Of a stretch of 64,000 bases of DNA, positions 45,618 to 54,959 are shown one piece after another. The stretch spans positions 76,541-140,540 of the forward strand of contig JAHDWA010000019.1 in assembly GCA_023382535.1 (NCBI GenBank). The letters run 5' to 3'. A program made the translations under genes and the position numbers. The notes below the pieces were generated by a model. It was not told the origin of the DNA, ran no database searches, and saw only the letters and a program-made list of their open reading frames with translations. Numbering within the stretch: position 1 is the stretch's first letter; each line of letters begins with the position of its first letter. This stretch comes from Anaerolineae bacterium (GTDB lineage: Bacteria > Chloroflexota > Anaerolineae > 4572-78 > J111).

Positions 45618-48074
45618 TCATCCTCCCACCTTCGCCTCGGCGATGTCCACAAAATCGAACAAATCGGGGTTGTCTTCCAGCAGCCGTTTATCGAGCCGCT
45701 TGCCGACGGTGAGAATATCCTGGAAGCGGCCGGCGCGATAAGCCTCGGTGAAGCCGGCAACCAGGGCCTCCTGGCGGACTTCTTTGAGGCGCTGGCCAGA
45801 TTGAGCCAGGCGGAGATACTCTTCAAACTGAGCCAAGAGGCGTTTATGGCGAGTCTCTTCCAGGCTGGCCTGGAGTTGGGGGTGGGGCCAGTGGTAGCGC
45901 CCGGCGCTGTCGGGCGGGCCGAAGTTCTCCACCAGCAAATCGCGCAGGTCGGGCATGAGGTCGGCGGAGGTTTGTAAGGCTTTGAAGTAGGCCGGCTGGA
46001 TATCGCTGAGGGTGGAGGGGTGGCCGCGCAAAAAGCCTTTGAGCCATTGGATGGCGCTGCGCTCGTCGGAAATAAAGAGCACGGCCTGGGGCGCTTCGCG
46101 TTCCGTGTTGAGGGCTAACCGTTCCACGTAGCGGCGAGCCTGGGCCTCGTCGCTGAACCAGTAGCCGTCCTGCTCCACCAGGCCCCATTGGGGTAAAGCC
46201 TGGTAGAAGTGCTGGCCGTTGTAGGCGACCTGGTAGCCGTGCTGGACATAGTAGGCCAGATATTTGGAATAGAGCATCTCTTTACTGCGCTCGACATTGG
46301 CGGCGAGGGGCAACTGCTCCAGATGCTGGCGGACGAAATCGGCTTCCAGCCCCCACCCAGCCTGGGAGAGTAACTTTTGGCTAAAGCCAGCGAAGGGTTT
46401 ATAAGCGTTAATAATAAGGTCATTTTTGACAGAACCAGGACTGGTTACTTGTTTGAAAGAACCTTTCTGTTTGTCCATTATAGTGACTTGAGCCACCAAA
46501 AAACCGGCGCGAGCCAAAGCTTCTTGAATTGCGTTCCAAACACTAGCCCGAGAGTTGTGAAAGACAACGGTTATCCAACGGCCTGGTTTGAGCAATTGAT
46601 TCATTTGGACAAAGGCTTCAGTCATCAATTCACGATAACTTGCCAAGTCTTTTCTTTGAGTTTGATTGATAACGGCTTCACTGGCGTTATTGGTGAAGAT
46701 ACGTAACCAAGCTTCCCACAAAAAGTTAAGTTCCGAGTACATAAGATTGGACCCGAATGGGGGATCGGTAAAAATATAGTCTATTGTATCTCTTTGGTAT
46801 CCATTATTGGCTGTAGATGATTGAGTGCTAATGCAAACGGCAGGTTTAATGTGTTGCTTGGTAAAGATTTTTGATACTCTTGAACGAAGTTCTAGGCGAT
46901 AGATAGCGTTTGTTTCAACGCTAATTGAGGGCATATATAGAGTTCCTTCAAGGGGTTTATCAATTACACCTCCACCTCCACCAAAAAAATTACCTATATG
47001 AAGACGACAAAGGCGAACAGTGTAATGATGGGCTGAAGTTAAGATGAACTTCAAGTGCCGAGAAACTTCGGCCTTTTCATTTGTACGATGCCAAAAAGCA
47101 GCAAGTACCCACAAATTGCGTCGTGTATAGAAATGATGGACGTGGGTCATTCCGATTGGATCATTTCGACGAGCTTCATCTCCTTCAGGTATACGATAAG
47201 TTGGAAACCAATACGGTATTTCACTAGCTTCTATTTTGGCGATCAAGGCAAGATCATTAGCCTCTGGTCGTTTATCGTAGCGTTGGCGGACTACGGAATA
47301 ATTTATAAGCACTGGTACTTGGCGGGTGAGTTCAATTGTTTTGCCCAAGGCACTGTCAAAAACTTTTTCGATAGCTCGATCCAAATTTCGCTTATTAACC
47401 GCAGCGTTGCAGGAAGGGCAAGAAAACTCATCTTGAACCTTACCGGCAACTTGATCCACTGCCGCATCCCAAAAAACAATTTCGCCGCCACAGTAAGGAC
47501 AAATAAAAACATCGCTCCAAACCGTATAGTTGATCCGGCCCACCCGCCCATCGGGATGCTTTGTCTCATACATCCAGCCGCACTCGGCTTCCACCTCCTG
47601 CAAAATGCGCTTGGCTTCGGCTTCAAAGGCGGCGGAGTCTACTGGGGTGTTGTAGTTGTAGGCAATAAAGGTCGCCGCCGGGGAAAGGTCGCACAGGATG
47701 GCCCGGCGGCCGGTCATCTGAGCGGCCACGCCGGTCATGCCGGTGCCGCAAAAGCCGTCAAAAACAAGGTCGCCCGGCTGGGTGTAATGTTCAATGAAGG
47801 GGATGATAGCTTTGTAGGGGACTTTGGTGTGGTAGGAATGGGCGTTATAAATCGGGTCGTTCTTGCCCTCGGCCACGTCGGCCACGTAGGGTTCGCGGTG
47901 GTAGTTGTCGGTGGTCTCGTCGTAGGGTTTGCCCCATTTTTGGATAAAGTCGGCCAGGTGGGGGTTGGGGTAGGCGGTGTAGTGGGGCGGGTCGGACAGG
48001 GCATGCAGGTCGTCGTCTTCACCAATGGGGAAGCCTTCGATGGGGCGGAGGGGGGATAGGTCGTCTTTGGGCAT
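45618..48074 (-). CDS. pglXI: PglXI, adenine-specific DNA methyltransferase of BREX type 3
   Basis: 818 residues from ATG 48074 (GGAG 7 bases upstream; ATG 48086 is possible). The SAM-binding motif VFDGFCGTGMTG (104-115) precedes the catalytic TDPPFGSNLMYSELNFLW (about 435-450), the permuted beta-class order. Between them is a zinc-ribbon-like insertion with CPYCGG and CPSCN. An N-terminal DPPHYTAYPNP box and a C-terminal helical domain complete the type 3 architecture. It methylates host DNA for self-recognition; the target sequence cannot be predicted. Flanked by block A upstream and the NACHT gene downstream, not directly by brxC and brxHII. Confidence 0.9.
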   Translation of the reverse strand: MPKDDLSPLRPIEGFPIGEDDDLHALSDPPHYTAYPNPHLADFIQKWGKPYDETTDNYHREPYVADVAEGKNDPIYNAHSYHTKVPYKAIIPFIEHYTQPGDLVFDGFCGTGMTGVAAQMTGRRAILCDLSPAATFIAYNYNTPVDSAAFEAEAKRILQEVEAECGWMYETKHPDGRVGRINYTVWSDVFICPYCGGEIVFWDAAVDQVAGKVQDEFSCPSCNAAVNKRNLDRAIEKVFDSALGKTIELTRQVPVLINYSVVRQRYDKRPEANDLALIAKIEASEIPYWFPTYRIPEGDEARRNDPIGMTHVHHFYTRRNLWVLAAFWHRTNEKAEVSRHLKFILTSAHHYTVRLCRLHIGNFFGGGGGVIDKPLEGTLYMPSISVETNAIYRLELRSRVSKIFTKQHIKPAVCISTQSSTANNGYQRDTIDYIFTDPPFGSNLMYSELNFLWEAWLRIFTNNASEAVINQTQRKDLASYRELMTEAFVQMNQLLKPGRWITVVFHNSRASVWNAIQEALARAGFLVAQVTIMDKQKGSFKQVTSPGSVKNDLIINAYKPFAGFSQKLLSQAGWGLEADFVRQHLEQLPLAANVERSKEMLYSKYLAYYVQHGYQVAYNGQHFYQALPQWGLVEQDGYWFSDEAQARRYVERLALNTEREAPQAVLFISDERSAIQWLKGFLRGHPSTLSDIQPAYFKALQTSADLMPDLRDLLVENFGPPDSAGRYHWPHPQLQASLEETRHKRLLAQFEEYLRLAQSGQRLKEVRQEALVAGFTEAYRAGRFQDILTVGKRLDKRLLEDNPDLFDFVDIAEAKVGG

Positions 48075-48125
48075 TCGTTGCTCCATTTACTATTCTAAAC
48101 TTACCATAACAGTTGGACGGTACAG

Positions 48126-48836
48126 TTAGGCATTAGGGATTTGTTCAGGCTTATCACTTCCAGACAGGAGGAATCGTTTGAATACTGACTGAACTGATGT
48201 GCTTGGGGTTTCACCTTTTTCTTGCTGCTTTTGGGCTGCTTCTAAACCGCTCGCCAATGTCCCGATTATTTTTTCCGGGGCTGGCAGTACTTTAAGGTCT
48301 TCATCTATGGTGCTGGGGTCCAAGTTCAGATTGGCGACATATTCCATGGTCTGATCAAATAGTTGTTCCCGCAATTCGGCCGATTGGGCTACCTCTTCGG
48401 TGGTTTTCTTTTTGAAGGTCCGTTTTCGTAATGTTTCTACAAATTGAACCAGACGATCCCAAAGAATACCCAGGACTGATTTCAAAATTTGTTCGTATTC
48501 ATCAATTTTAGTAACCGCCTTATAATTTTGATGGTAGTAAGCCATCCGCTCAGCCGGTATGAGCGGGACAATGATCACCAGGCCAATTACCATCACCAGC
48601 ACATCGTCAATTAAACCAATAAAGCGTATTTTCTCCGGAATGATGTCTTCTGGCAGATCCAGATACATCAGGACACCTGTGGCCAGGGTTCGGGCCGACA
48701 TCGGTAAGCTTCCATCGGCTATTATCTCATTGAATAACTGGCTGTTTACGCCCAGGTCTTTAAGCCACTCCTTGATCAATTGGATAAACATCCCAAAAGC
48801 GCTGGCGCCTGCCGAGGATGAGGTCGTAGTGGTCAT
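48126..48836 (-). CDS. DUF1232 (YkvA-like) membrane protein
   Basis: 236 residues. The central segment YLDLPEDIIPEKIRFIGLIDDVLVMVIGLVII matches the DUF1232 signature (Y..P.D.IP......G..DD) with one membrane-embedded helix. A charged helical region with KKKTTEE and a C-terminal acidic part follow. DUF1232 proteins are thought to bind membranes, and related sequences occur in conflict systems. It overlaps the preceding J-domain gene by 4 bases (ATGA), so the two are translationally coupled. Function otherwise unknown. Confidence 0.75.
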   Translation of the reverse strand: MTTTTSSSAGASAFGMFIQLIKEWLKDLGVNSQLFNEIIADGSLPMSARTLATGVLMYLDLPEDIIPEKIRFIGLIDDVLVMVIGLVIIVPLIPAERMAYYHQNYKAVTKIDEYEQILKSVLGILWDRLVQFVETLRKRTFKKKTTEEVAQSAELREQLFDQTMEYVANLNLDPSTIDEDLKVLPAPEKIIGTLASGLEAAQKQQEKGETPSTSVQSVFKRFLLSGSDKPEQIPNA

Positions 48837-49735
48837 GCGGTTTCCTCCGTAATATATTTTTTTATCTCTTCGTAATTTTCCTGGGTTTGCAATAGCAGTT
48901 CATTGAGGCGATGTTTCACCCATTCAGGGAGATGATCCGGTAAGTGATCAGGATGGAAAGCCTTCATCATGGCCCGATAAGCTTGTTTTACTTCTTCTAC
49001 GGAAGCCGTCTCCGGCAGGCCAAACCAATCGTAGGGGTTGTCGCCAATGGCAATAATGATGGCAAGTACTACGACCATCAATTTCTGGTCATGCCGTTTT
49101 AACCACTGATTGACTAGGGTGAGTCCAGTAGCTACAACTCCGGTGCCTACCAAAACCCAGCCAATAGGGCCTAACATCACTCCTAAAAGGGTGGTTGCCC
49201 CCTGATATACGGCCCAGGGAAAGGTGACCCCAATGGCCGAGGAGATGGCCCCTAAGCCGGTGGTAGTGGCTATATAAATGCCAAATCCGGACAGTTCCCC
49301 AGCCACGACTCCGGCCGCCGGGATAAAGCTAAGCCCCATTTGTTGGGCCCGCTTCTTCAAGTTTTCCTCGGCCTGCTTGAGAATAGCCTGCAAATCTGTC
49401 TCGCTGAGGGCTTCAAGGCGTTGCCGGAAAGCATCCTGCCACACTTTGCGGACCCGCTGCATCAGCAAAGTATTGCTGACTGCCTCCCAATCCTCATACT
49501 TTACCCCTAAGTTTTGAGCCACCTTGACCAGAGCAGCTCGCATCACCTGATCTTTGGTTGCCTCTGCAGGTGCTCTACTGACCTCTCGCAGGAATGGAAT
49601 AATTACCCCCCGAATGAGCACTTCCTTATTTTGGGGCAGATAATGCTGTTCCCCCTTAATCAGCCGGGCAATATCCCAAAGTTCCTCGACATCCAGACGA
49701 TATAGGGCCTTAAAGGTGAAACTAAATACACTCAT
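48833..49735 (-). CDS. YaaW-like membrane protein with C-terminal J-domain
   Basis: 300 residues. About 1-150 resembles the YaaW/DUF3944 helical domain (LDVEELWDIARLIKGE, LSETDLQAILKQAEENLKKRAQQMG). It is followed by strongly hydrophobic segments between about 150 and 240 (GLGAISSAIGVTF, LLGVMLGPIGWVLVGTGVVA, LMVVVLAIIIAIG). The last 60 residues form a J-domain (DWFGLPETASVEEVKQAYRAMMKAFHPD) with the HPD motif that stimulates Hsp70. A membrane-disrupting effector held by a chaperone is one reading; a membrane-tethered co-chaperone is another. It is coupled by 4 bases to the DUF1232 gene and 1 base after STAND-2. Confidence 0.75.
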   Translation of the reverse strand: MSVFSFTFKALYRLDVEELWDIARLIKGEQHYLPQNKEVLIRGVIIPFLREVSRAPAEATKDQVMRAALVKVAQNLGVKYEDWEAVSNTLLMQRVRKVWQDAFRQRLEALSETDLQAILKQAEENLKKRAQQMGLSFIPAAGVVAGELSGFGIYIATTTGLGAISSAIGVTFPWAVYQGATTLLGVMLGPIGWVLVGTGVVATGLTLVNQWLKRHDQKLMVVVLAIIIAIGDNPYDWFGLPETASVEEVKQAYRAMMKAFHPDHLPDHLPEWVKHRLNELLLQTQENYEEIKKYITEETA

Positions 49736-49736
49736 T

Positions 49737-52226
49737 TCATTTTCCTAACTTCGCCTCAACTTCGGCGATGCGCTGGCGGGTTTCGTTGATGTCATCTGGA
49801 TTACCCAGTTCTTCTCTCATCATCAGCGCTTCTTCATAATATTTTAAGGCTTGGGACGTTTGTCCCTGTGCCTCATTCAACAGACCAAGATTATGTTTTA
49901 TAGTGGCAACTCCTTTTCGATATGAGAGTTTTTGCCAGATAGATATTGCACTTTGGTAGCACGCTAGTGACTGTTCATACTGCCCTTGCTTATAGTAAAC
50001 AAATCCAGTGTTTGCATGGTTCCATGCAATACCGAACTCGCCTCCAAATTTTTGGTTGGCATCAAATCCCCGCTGGAACCACGCTAAGGCCTCATGATAT
50101 TCCTCCTTGAGCATATAAATCTTGCCAATAGCATGATAACTGTGCGGTAGTTGAAAAGTTTCCTGCTCCGACTCACGGATGGCAAGCACTTTTTGATACC
50201 ACATCAATGCTTCATCATAGTTATTCATTAACTCATACATTTTGCCTATACCCTGATAGGCGCCACCCAGGCCATGCTTATGATCACTTTCTTCAAGTAA
50301 CATTGCAGCTTCTTTATAGCTAGATAGTGCATTCTCTATGTTTCCCAGACGACGGTAAGTCCAACCTATAGCCCGTAAAACGGAGGACAAAAGTGTTGTA
50401 TCTGACTGGCTACGTGCCCAATTCTCGGCCTGTTGGTAGGTTTGATGAGATACTGTCCACTCACCTACAAATTCTTCTGTCCATCCTTTGCATAATAACA
50501 AATTAATTCCAATTCTTTGTGCTTCAGGGTTCAGACTATCTAAATTTTTAAGTCCGTTCAATCCAAGCCTACAATGTTTTAGAGTTTCGGTGTGGGAGAA
50601 TTTCTTTCTGGAAGCAGTAGCCGCTACCAGGGCATACTTTGCTTGGGCTAAAAAATCACCAATTTCTCCAGTTAAAGCCGCAAGTTCCGGAGCCATCTGC
50701 ACTTGGGTTGCTTCTTCCGCTTGCTCAAAAACTTGGCTTCGCCACGCAAGCAGTAACTTTTGTATCTCTTTTCGTTCTTCTATCTCTAGCGTATTGTTTA
50801 GGGTCTGGTAAATCAGAGTATGAACAAACTTATAAACCGTTGTCTGCTGCTGGTAAACATTTTGCTGACCGAGGCTGGCAATCAGGTGATGGGTTTCCTC
50901 GTTGGCCCTCAGTTTACGGATGAGCGGCAGTAACTTGATGTCCAGCAAGTGGCTCAACACCAATAGAGTGAACTGTTCGCCTTCCACGCTACCATAAGCC
51001 AATATATCCTGTGCTTCTTGGTCCAAGAACCCTAAGCGACTACGGATAACTGCCTTCACGTTGGCTGGGGGCAGCACTTGAGCCAGGTCGCTAACCAATT
51101 GACCATCGGAGGTCAGCAGTTTTTGATTGACTAGCAGATTGACATACTCACTGGCAAAGAGGGCATTGCCGTTAGTAATGTCCAGCAACCAATCCACAAA
51201 TGCCGACTCAAATTGGGTCTGCGGGAAGCGGCGATTCAGGTAGGCTATCAAGTCATCCCGGCTGAGAAAATCCAGAGAAACCCCGGTGCAAAGCTGGTAC
51301 CGTTCCATTTCGGTCCTGATGGACAGAATAGGATGCTTCCGTGCCTGGGCATCGTGGGGGCGATAGGTGGCAAGTAACAAGATTGGCACATCACTCAACT
51401 GGCGGGCCAGATGAAAGAGCAGATTCGTCGAGCTAGTGTCAGCCCAATGCCAGTCATCAATAAACAGCAGCATCGGGCTTTTGTGACGAGCTAAATTGCG
51501 GAAGGTATCAGTGAACTGCTGGAAAATATCCTGCTGACCAAACTGGCTGGACCGGTCGAAGCCAGTGTCCTCACGCCGGCGCTTGCGCCAGGCAAAATCG
51601 GCACTTTTGGCAGCAGTAGCCAAAATAGGACCAGCGACCGGCACCATCCCCAAAATATCCGGGCCGATTTCACGAATGAACTCGACCGACCAGTGCTTTC
51701 CTCGCCGGGTGGCCTGTTCGGTCAGGTTGTTGAGGAGTTGCACAAAGGGTGCATAAGGCGAGATGTCTCCGGCAATCTGGTCGCATTGGGCTTCGGCGTA
51801 CTGTATTTGCGGGTACTTCGCCAGCATCCCCTGGCTAAATTCCCGCACCAAACTCGTTTTGCCAATCCCAGCCTCGCCCACCAGGAAAACGACTTTGCCT
51901 CGCTGCTGATAAGCCTCTTGCCAGTGGCGCTCCAATTCGGCCAGTTGGGTTTGGCGGCCAACAAAAATAGCTCGTTGAGTTGGAGGTTGAGGGTACGGTT
52001 GAGTTTGCTGCTCTGGCACTGAGTAAGGAGCCGCAACGACAAAATCGGCTTCGGCCAGCGCAGCCAGTTTTTCTTCCAACTCAGCGATCTTGGCCTGAAT
52101 ATCCTCGATTTCGATCAAGGTATGGGGCGGTGTATCCAGCCCCCTGAGTGCCTGCTGCTCTTGTAGCTTTTGCAAGCGCCGGCCGTAATTGATGATCAGT
52201 TGTTGGAGATCGTCTCGACGGGACAT
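49737..52226 (-). CDS. STAND ATPase with adaptor coiled-coil and TPR repeats (copy 2)
   Basis: 829 residues. Residues 1-58 are the shared adaptor (DDLQQLIINYGRRLQKLQEQ, TPPHTLIEIEDIQ). AAA_16/STAND ATPase about 88-480 with FLVGEAGIGKTSLVREF (117-124), LLFIDDWHWAD (Walker B) and a winged-helix-like region; then about seven TPRs (YQGIGKMYELMNNYDEALMWYQK and similar). STAND proteins are signal-activated oligomerising switches; the TPRs are the probable sensor. It is a tandem duplicate of the next gene upstream. No effector domain is present, so output probably goes to a separately encoded partner recruited by the coiled-coil. Confidence 0.87.
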   Translation of the reverse strand: MSRRDDLQQLIINYGRRLQKLQEQQALRGLDTPPHTLIEIEDIQAKIAELEEKLAALAEADFVVAAPYSVPEQQTQPYPQPPTQRAIFVGRQTQLAELERHWQEAYQQRGKVVFLVGEAGIGKTSLVREFSQGMLAKYPQIQYAEAQCDQIAGDISPYAPFVQLLNNLTEQATRRGKHWSVEFIREIGPDILGMVPVAGPILATAAKSADFAWRKRRREDTGFDRSSQFGQQDIFQQFTDTFRNLARHKSPMLLFIDDWHWADTSSTNLLFHLARQLSDVPILLLATYRPHDAQARKHPILSIRTEMERYQLCTGVSLDFLSRDDLIAYLNRRFPQTQFESAFVDWLLDITNGNALFASEYVNLLVNQKLLTSDGQLVSDLAQVLPPANVKAVIRSRLGFLDQEAQDILAYGSVEGEQFTLLVLSHLLDIKLLPLIRKLRANEETHHLIASLGQQNVYQQQTTVYKFVHTLIYQTLNNTLEIEERKEIQKLLLAWRSQVFEQAEEATQVQMAPELAALTGEIGDFLAQAKYALVAATASRKKFSHTETLKHCRLGLNGLKNLDSLNPEAQRIGINLLLCKGWTEEFVGEWTVSHQTYQQAENWARSQSDTTLLSSVLRAIGWTYRRLGNIENALSSYKEAAMLLEESDHKHGLGGAYQGIGKMYELMNNYDEALMWYQKVLAIRESEQETFQLPHSYHAIGKIYMLKEEYHEALAWFQRGFDANQKFGGEFGIAWNHANTGFVYYKQGQYEQSLACYQSAISIWQKLSYRKGVATIKHNLGLLNEAQGQTSQALKYYEEALMMREELGNPDDINETRQRIAEVEAKLGK

Positions 52227-52312
52227 AAGCTTTCAGTTAAGCTTGAATTACAAACCTGTAGAGACACAGAGTTTTTATACTTGTTTCCTCGATATCTCTA
52301 GGGTACTATAGT

Positions 52313-54943
52313 TTAATCGTCTACTTCACTGTCGGCGGCCAGCTTGGCCTCAACTTCGGCGATGCGCTGGCGGGTTTCGGTGATGTCTTTCAAGTTGCCC
52401 AACTTCTCCCTAATGGTGAGAGCTTTCTGATAGCAACTGAGAGCCTGGTAAAAATCCCCTTGAGCCTGATAAATCTGCCCAATTGAATTTTGAGATCTAG
52501 CGATCCAGCTCTTATCCCCCAACTCTTCTTGAATGGTCAAAGCTTCTCGATAACATATCAAGGCTTGTTCATAGTCACTTTGGATTTGGTAAACTCGGCC
52601 CATATTATAAGTAGCAATAGCGCTACCTCGTCGATAGCCCTGCTCCTCCCAAATAGTCCGTGTTTGTTGATACAATTTTGAAGCTGCACCTATATTACCC
52701 TGACGTTGAAAAATCACACCGATATTCTCATAATTCCAGGCTAGCTGACTCTTATTTCCTAATTTTTGATTAATCGTTACTGCTTGATGATACCATTTTA
52801 GAGCCTCTTCATAATTACCTTGATTGCGACAAATGGTGCCTAGTACATCATAGATTGAGGCAATACCCCGCTCATACGCCAGTTCCTCCCAAATAGCCAA
52901 TGCTTTTCGACAGAATGCCCAGGCTTGTTCATCTTCATTTCGACGAACATGAATAAGGCCGAGACCATGATAGGCATAAGCTAATTCCATCTTATCTTCC
53001 ATTGCTTCGGATAGTGGAATACTGGCTTGATGATAGTTCAAAGCTTGTTCATAGTTCCCTAACTTTCGCAATATCCAACCCAACTTATTTAATACTTGAA
53101 CTAGTCGAGGTTTTTCTTGGGATTCTCTAGCAAGGATTTCCGCTTGGCGATACGTCTCGAATGCCTGTTGCTGTGCGCCTATTTTTTCCTCGGTACGGCC
53201 TCGGCGTAACAGTAAGTCAATTCGTATCTCTTCCGCCTCAGGGGTCGCTTTAGTAATCTTTTCAAGAGCTTGCAGGCCAATACTACATTGCTTCAATGCC
53301 TCGGCATGGGCATGACGTCCAGCCGCATCCCCAGCAGCAGCTACGGCGTAACGAGCTTGAGCGAGGTATTCTTGAGCCTCGCCCGCGTGAGCCATTAACT
53401 CAGGAGCAAGGCGAGCCTGGGTAGTAGCATCGGCATGTGCATAAATCTCACCACGTAATTCCAGCAACAGACGATTGATTTCGGCTCGCTCTTCAGCTTC
53501 GAGTGAATTGTAGAGGGTACGGTAGATTAAAGTATGAACAAAGTGATAGACAGTAGTTTGTTGCTCGTAAACAATTTGCTGGCCCAAGCTGGCGATGAGG
53601 TGGTGAGTCTCTTCAATGGCACGTAGCCGCTTGAGTAAGGAGAGGGGCTTCAAATCCAGCAAACGGCTCAAGACCAAGGTAGTAAACTGCTCCCCTTCAA
53701 CGCTGCCATAGGCCAACATATCCCGCGATTCCTGATCAAGGAAGCCCAGGCGGCCGCGAATGACCGCCTCCACGTTGGCCGGGGGCAGTATTTGGGCCAA
53801 ATTTCCCACCAACTGCCCATCCGACGTCAGCAGTTTCTCGTTTTCCAAGAAATTAACATACTCCTTAGTAAAGAGCGCATTACCATTGGTGATGTCTAGT
53901 AGCCACTCTATAAAATTTGGCTCAAACTGAGCCTTGGGAAAACGACTGTTCAAATAAGCAATTACATCATCTCGACTGAGAAAATCCAGAGAAACCCCGG
54001 CGCAAAGCTGATACCGTTCCATCTCGGTTCGGATGGCTAGGATGGGGTGCTGCCGCGCCTGGGCATCGTGGGGGCGATAGGTGGCAAGTAACAAAATTGG
54101 TACATTACTCAACTGGCGGGCCAGATGAAAGAGCAGAGTGGTCGAACTGGTATCGGCCCAGTGCCAATCGTCAACAAAAAGCAGTAATGGATTTTTGCGA
54201 CGAGCCAGGTTGCGAAAAGTGTCGGTGAATTGTTGAAAAATGTCCTGCTGGCCAAACTGGCTGGGGCGGTCGAGACCGGCATCCTCTCCCCGACGCTTTC
54301 GCCAGGCAAAATCGGCACCTTTGGCTGCAGTGGCCAGAATGGGACCAGCCACAGGCACCATGCCCAAAATATCCGGGCCGATTTCGCGGATAAACTCAAC
54401 CGACCAGTGCTTGCCTCGTCGAGTGGCCTGCTCGGTCAGGTTGTTGAGCAGTTGCACAAAGGGCGCGTAAGGAGAGATGTCTCCGGCAATCTGGTCACAT
54501 TGGGCTTCGGCGTACTGCGCCTGCGGATACTTTGCCAATACGCCCTGGCTAAATTCCCGCACTAAACTGGTCTTGCCAATGCCGGCCTCGCCTACCAAGA
54601 AAACAACTTTACCTTTTTGCTGCTGATAAGCCTCTTGCCAGTAGCGTTCCAACTCGACCAGTTGAGCCTGGCGGCCAACAAAAATTGCCCGTTTGGTTGG
54701 AGGTTGGGGATACGGTTGAGTTTGCTGCCCTGGCATTGGATAAGAGGGCACGACGACAAAATCGGCTTCGGCCAAAGCAGCCAACTTCTCTTCCAATTCA
54801 GCGATCTTGGCCTGAATATCCTCGATTTCAATTAAGGCATGGGGTGGTGTATCCAGCCCCATAAGCGCCTGCTGCTCTTGCAGCTTTTGTAAGCGCCGGC
54901 CATAGTTGATGATTAATTGTTGTAAATCGTCTCGACGGGACAT
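52313..54943 (-). CDS. STAND ATPase with adaptor coiled-coil and TPR repeats (copy 1)
   Basis: 876 residues and the same layout as its neighbour: adaptor (1-58), STAND ATPase with FLVGEAGIGKTSLVREF, LLFVDDWHWAD, and about eight TPRs. The first 480 residues are nearly identical to copy 2, while the TPR parts have diverged, as expected if the two copies recognise different triggers. An 86-base gap separates them. Conserved start MSRRDDLQQL. Confidence 0.87.
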   Translation of the reverse strand: MSRRDDLQQLIINYGRRLQKLQEQQALMGLDTPPHALIEIEDIQAKIAELEEKLAALAEADFVVVPSYPMPGQQTQPYPQPPTKRAIFVGRQAQLVELERYWQEAYQQQKGKVVFLVGEAGIGKTSLVREFSQGVLAKYPQAQYAEAQCDQIAGDISPYAPFVQLLNNLTEQATRRGKHWSVEFIREIGPDILGMVPVAGPILATAAKGADFAWRKRRGEDAGLDRPSQFGQQDIFQQFTDTFRNLARRKNPLLLFVDDWHWADTSSTTLLFHLARQLSNVPILLLATYRPHDAQARQHPILAIRTEMERYQLCAGVSLDFLSRDDVIAYLNSRFPKAQFEPNFIEWLLDITNGNALFTKEYVNFLENEKLLTSDGQLVGNLAQILPPANVEAVIRGRLGFLDQESRDMLAYGSVEGEQFTTLVLSRLLDLKPLSLLKRLRAIEETHHLIASLGQQIVYEQQTTVYHFVHTLIYRTLYNSLEAEERAEINRLLLELRGEIYAHADATTQARLAPELMAHAGEAQEYLAQARYAVAAAGDAAGRHAHAEALKQCSIGLQALEKITKATPEAEEIRIDLLLRRGRTEEKIGAQQQAFETYRQAEILARESQEKPRLVQVLNKLGWILRKLGNYEQALNYHQASIPLSEAMEDKMELAYAYHGLGLIHVRRNEDEQAWAFCRKALAIWEELAYERGIASIYDVLGTICRNQGNYEEALKWYHQAVTINQKLGNKSQLAWNYENIGVIFQRQGNIGAASKLYQQTRTIWEEQGYRRGSAIATYNMGRVYQIQSDYEQALICYREALTIQEELGDKSWIARSQNSIGQIYQAQGDFYQALSCYQKALTIREKLGNLKDITETRQRIAEVEAKLAADSEVDD

Positions 54944-54959
54944 TTGTTTTTATATCAAC

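Noticed and set aside
45605..45826. N-terminal extension of the NACHT protein into pglXI
   Set aside because: The sequence is Ser/Pro/Arg-rich shadow of the pglXI C-terminus; a ribosome site and domain start support ATG 45604.
47055..48059. 334-codon + strand frame opposite pglXI
   Set aside because: Antisense shadow of a well supported methyltransferase; low-complexity Val/Gly product.
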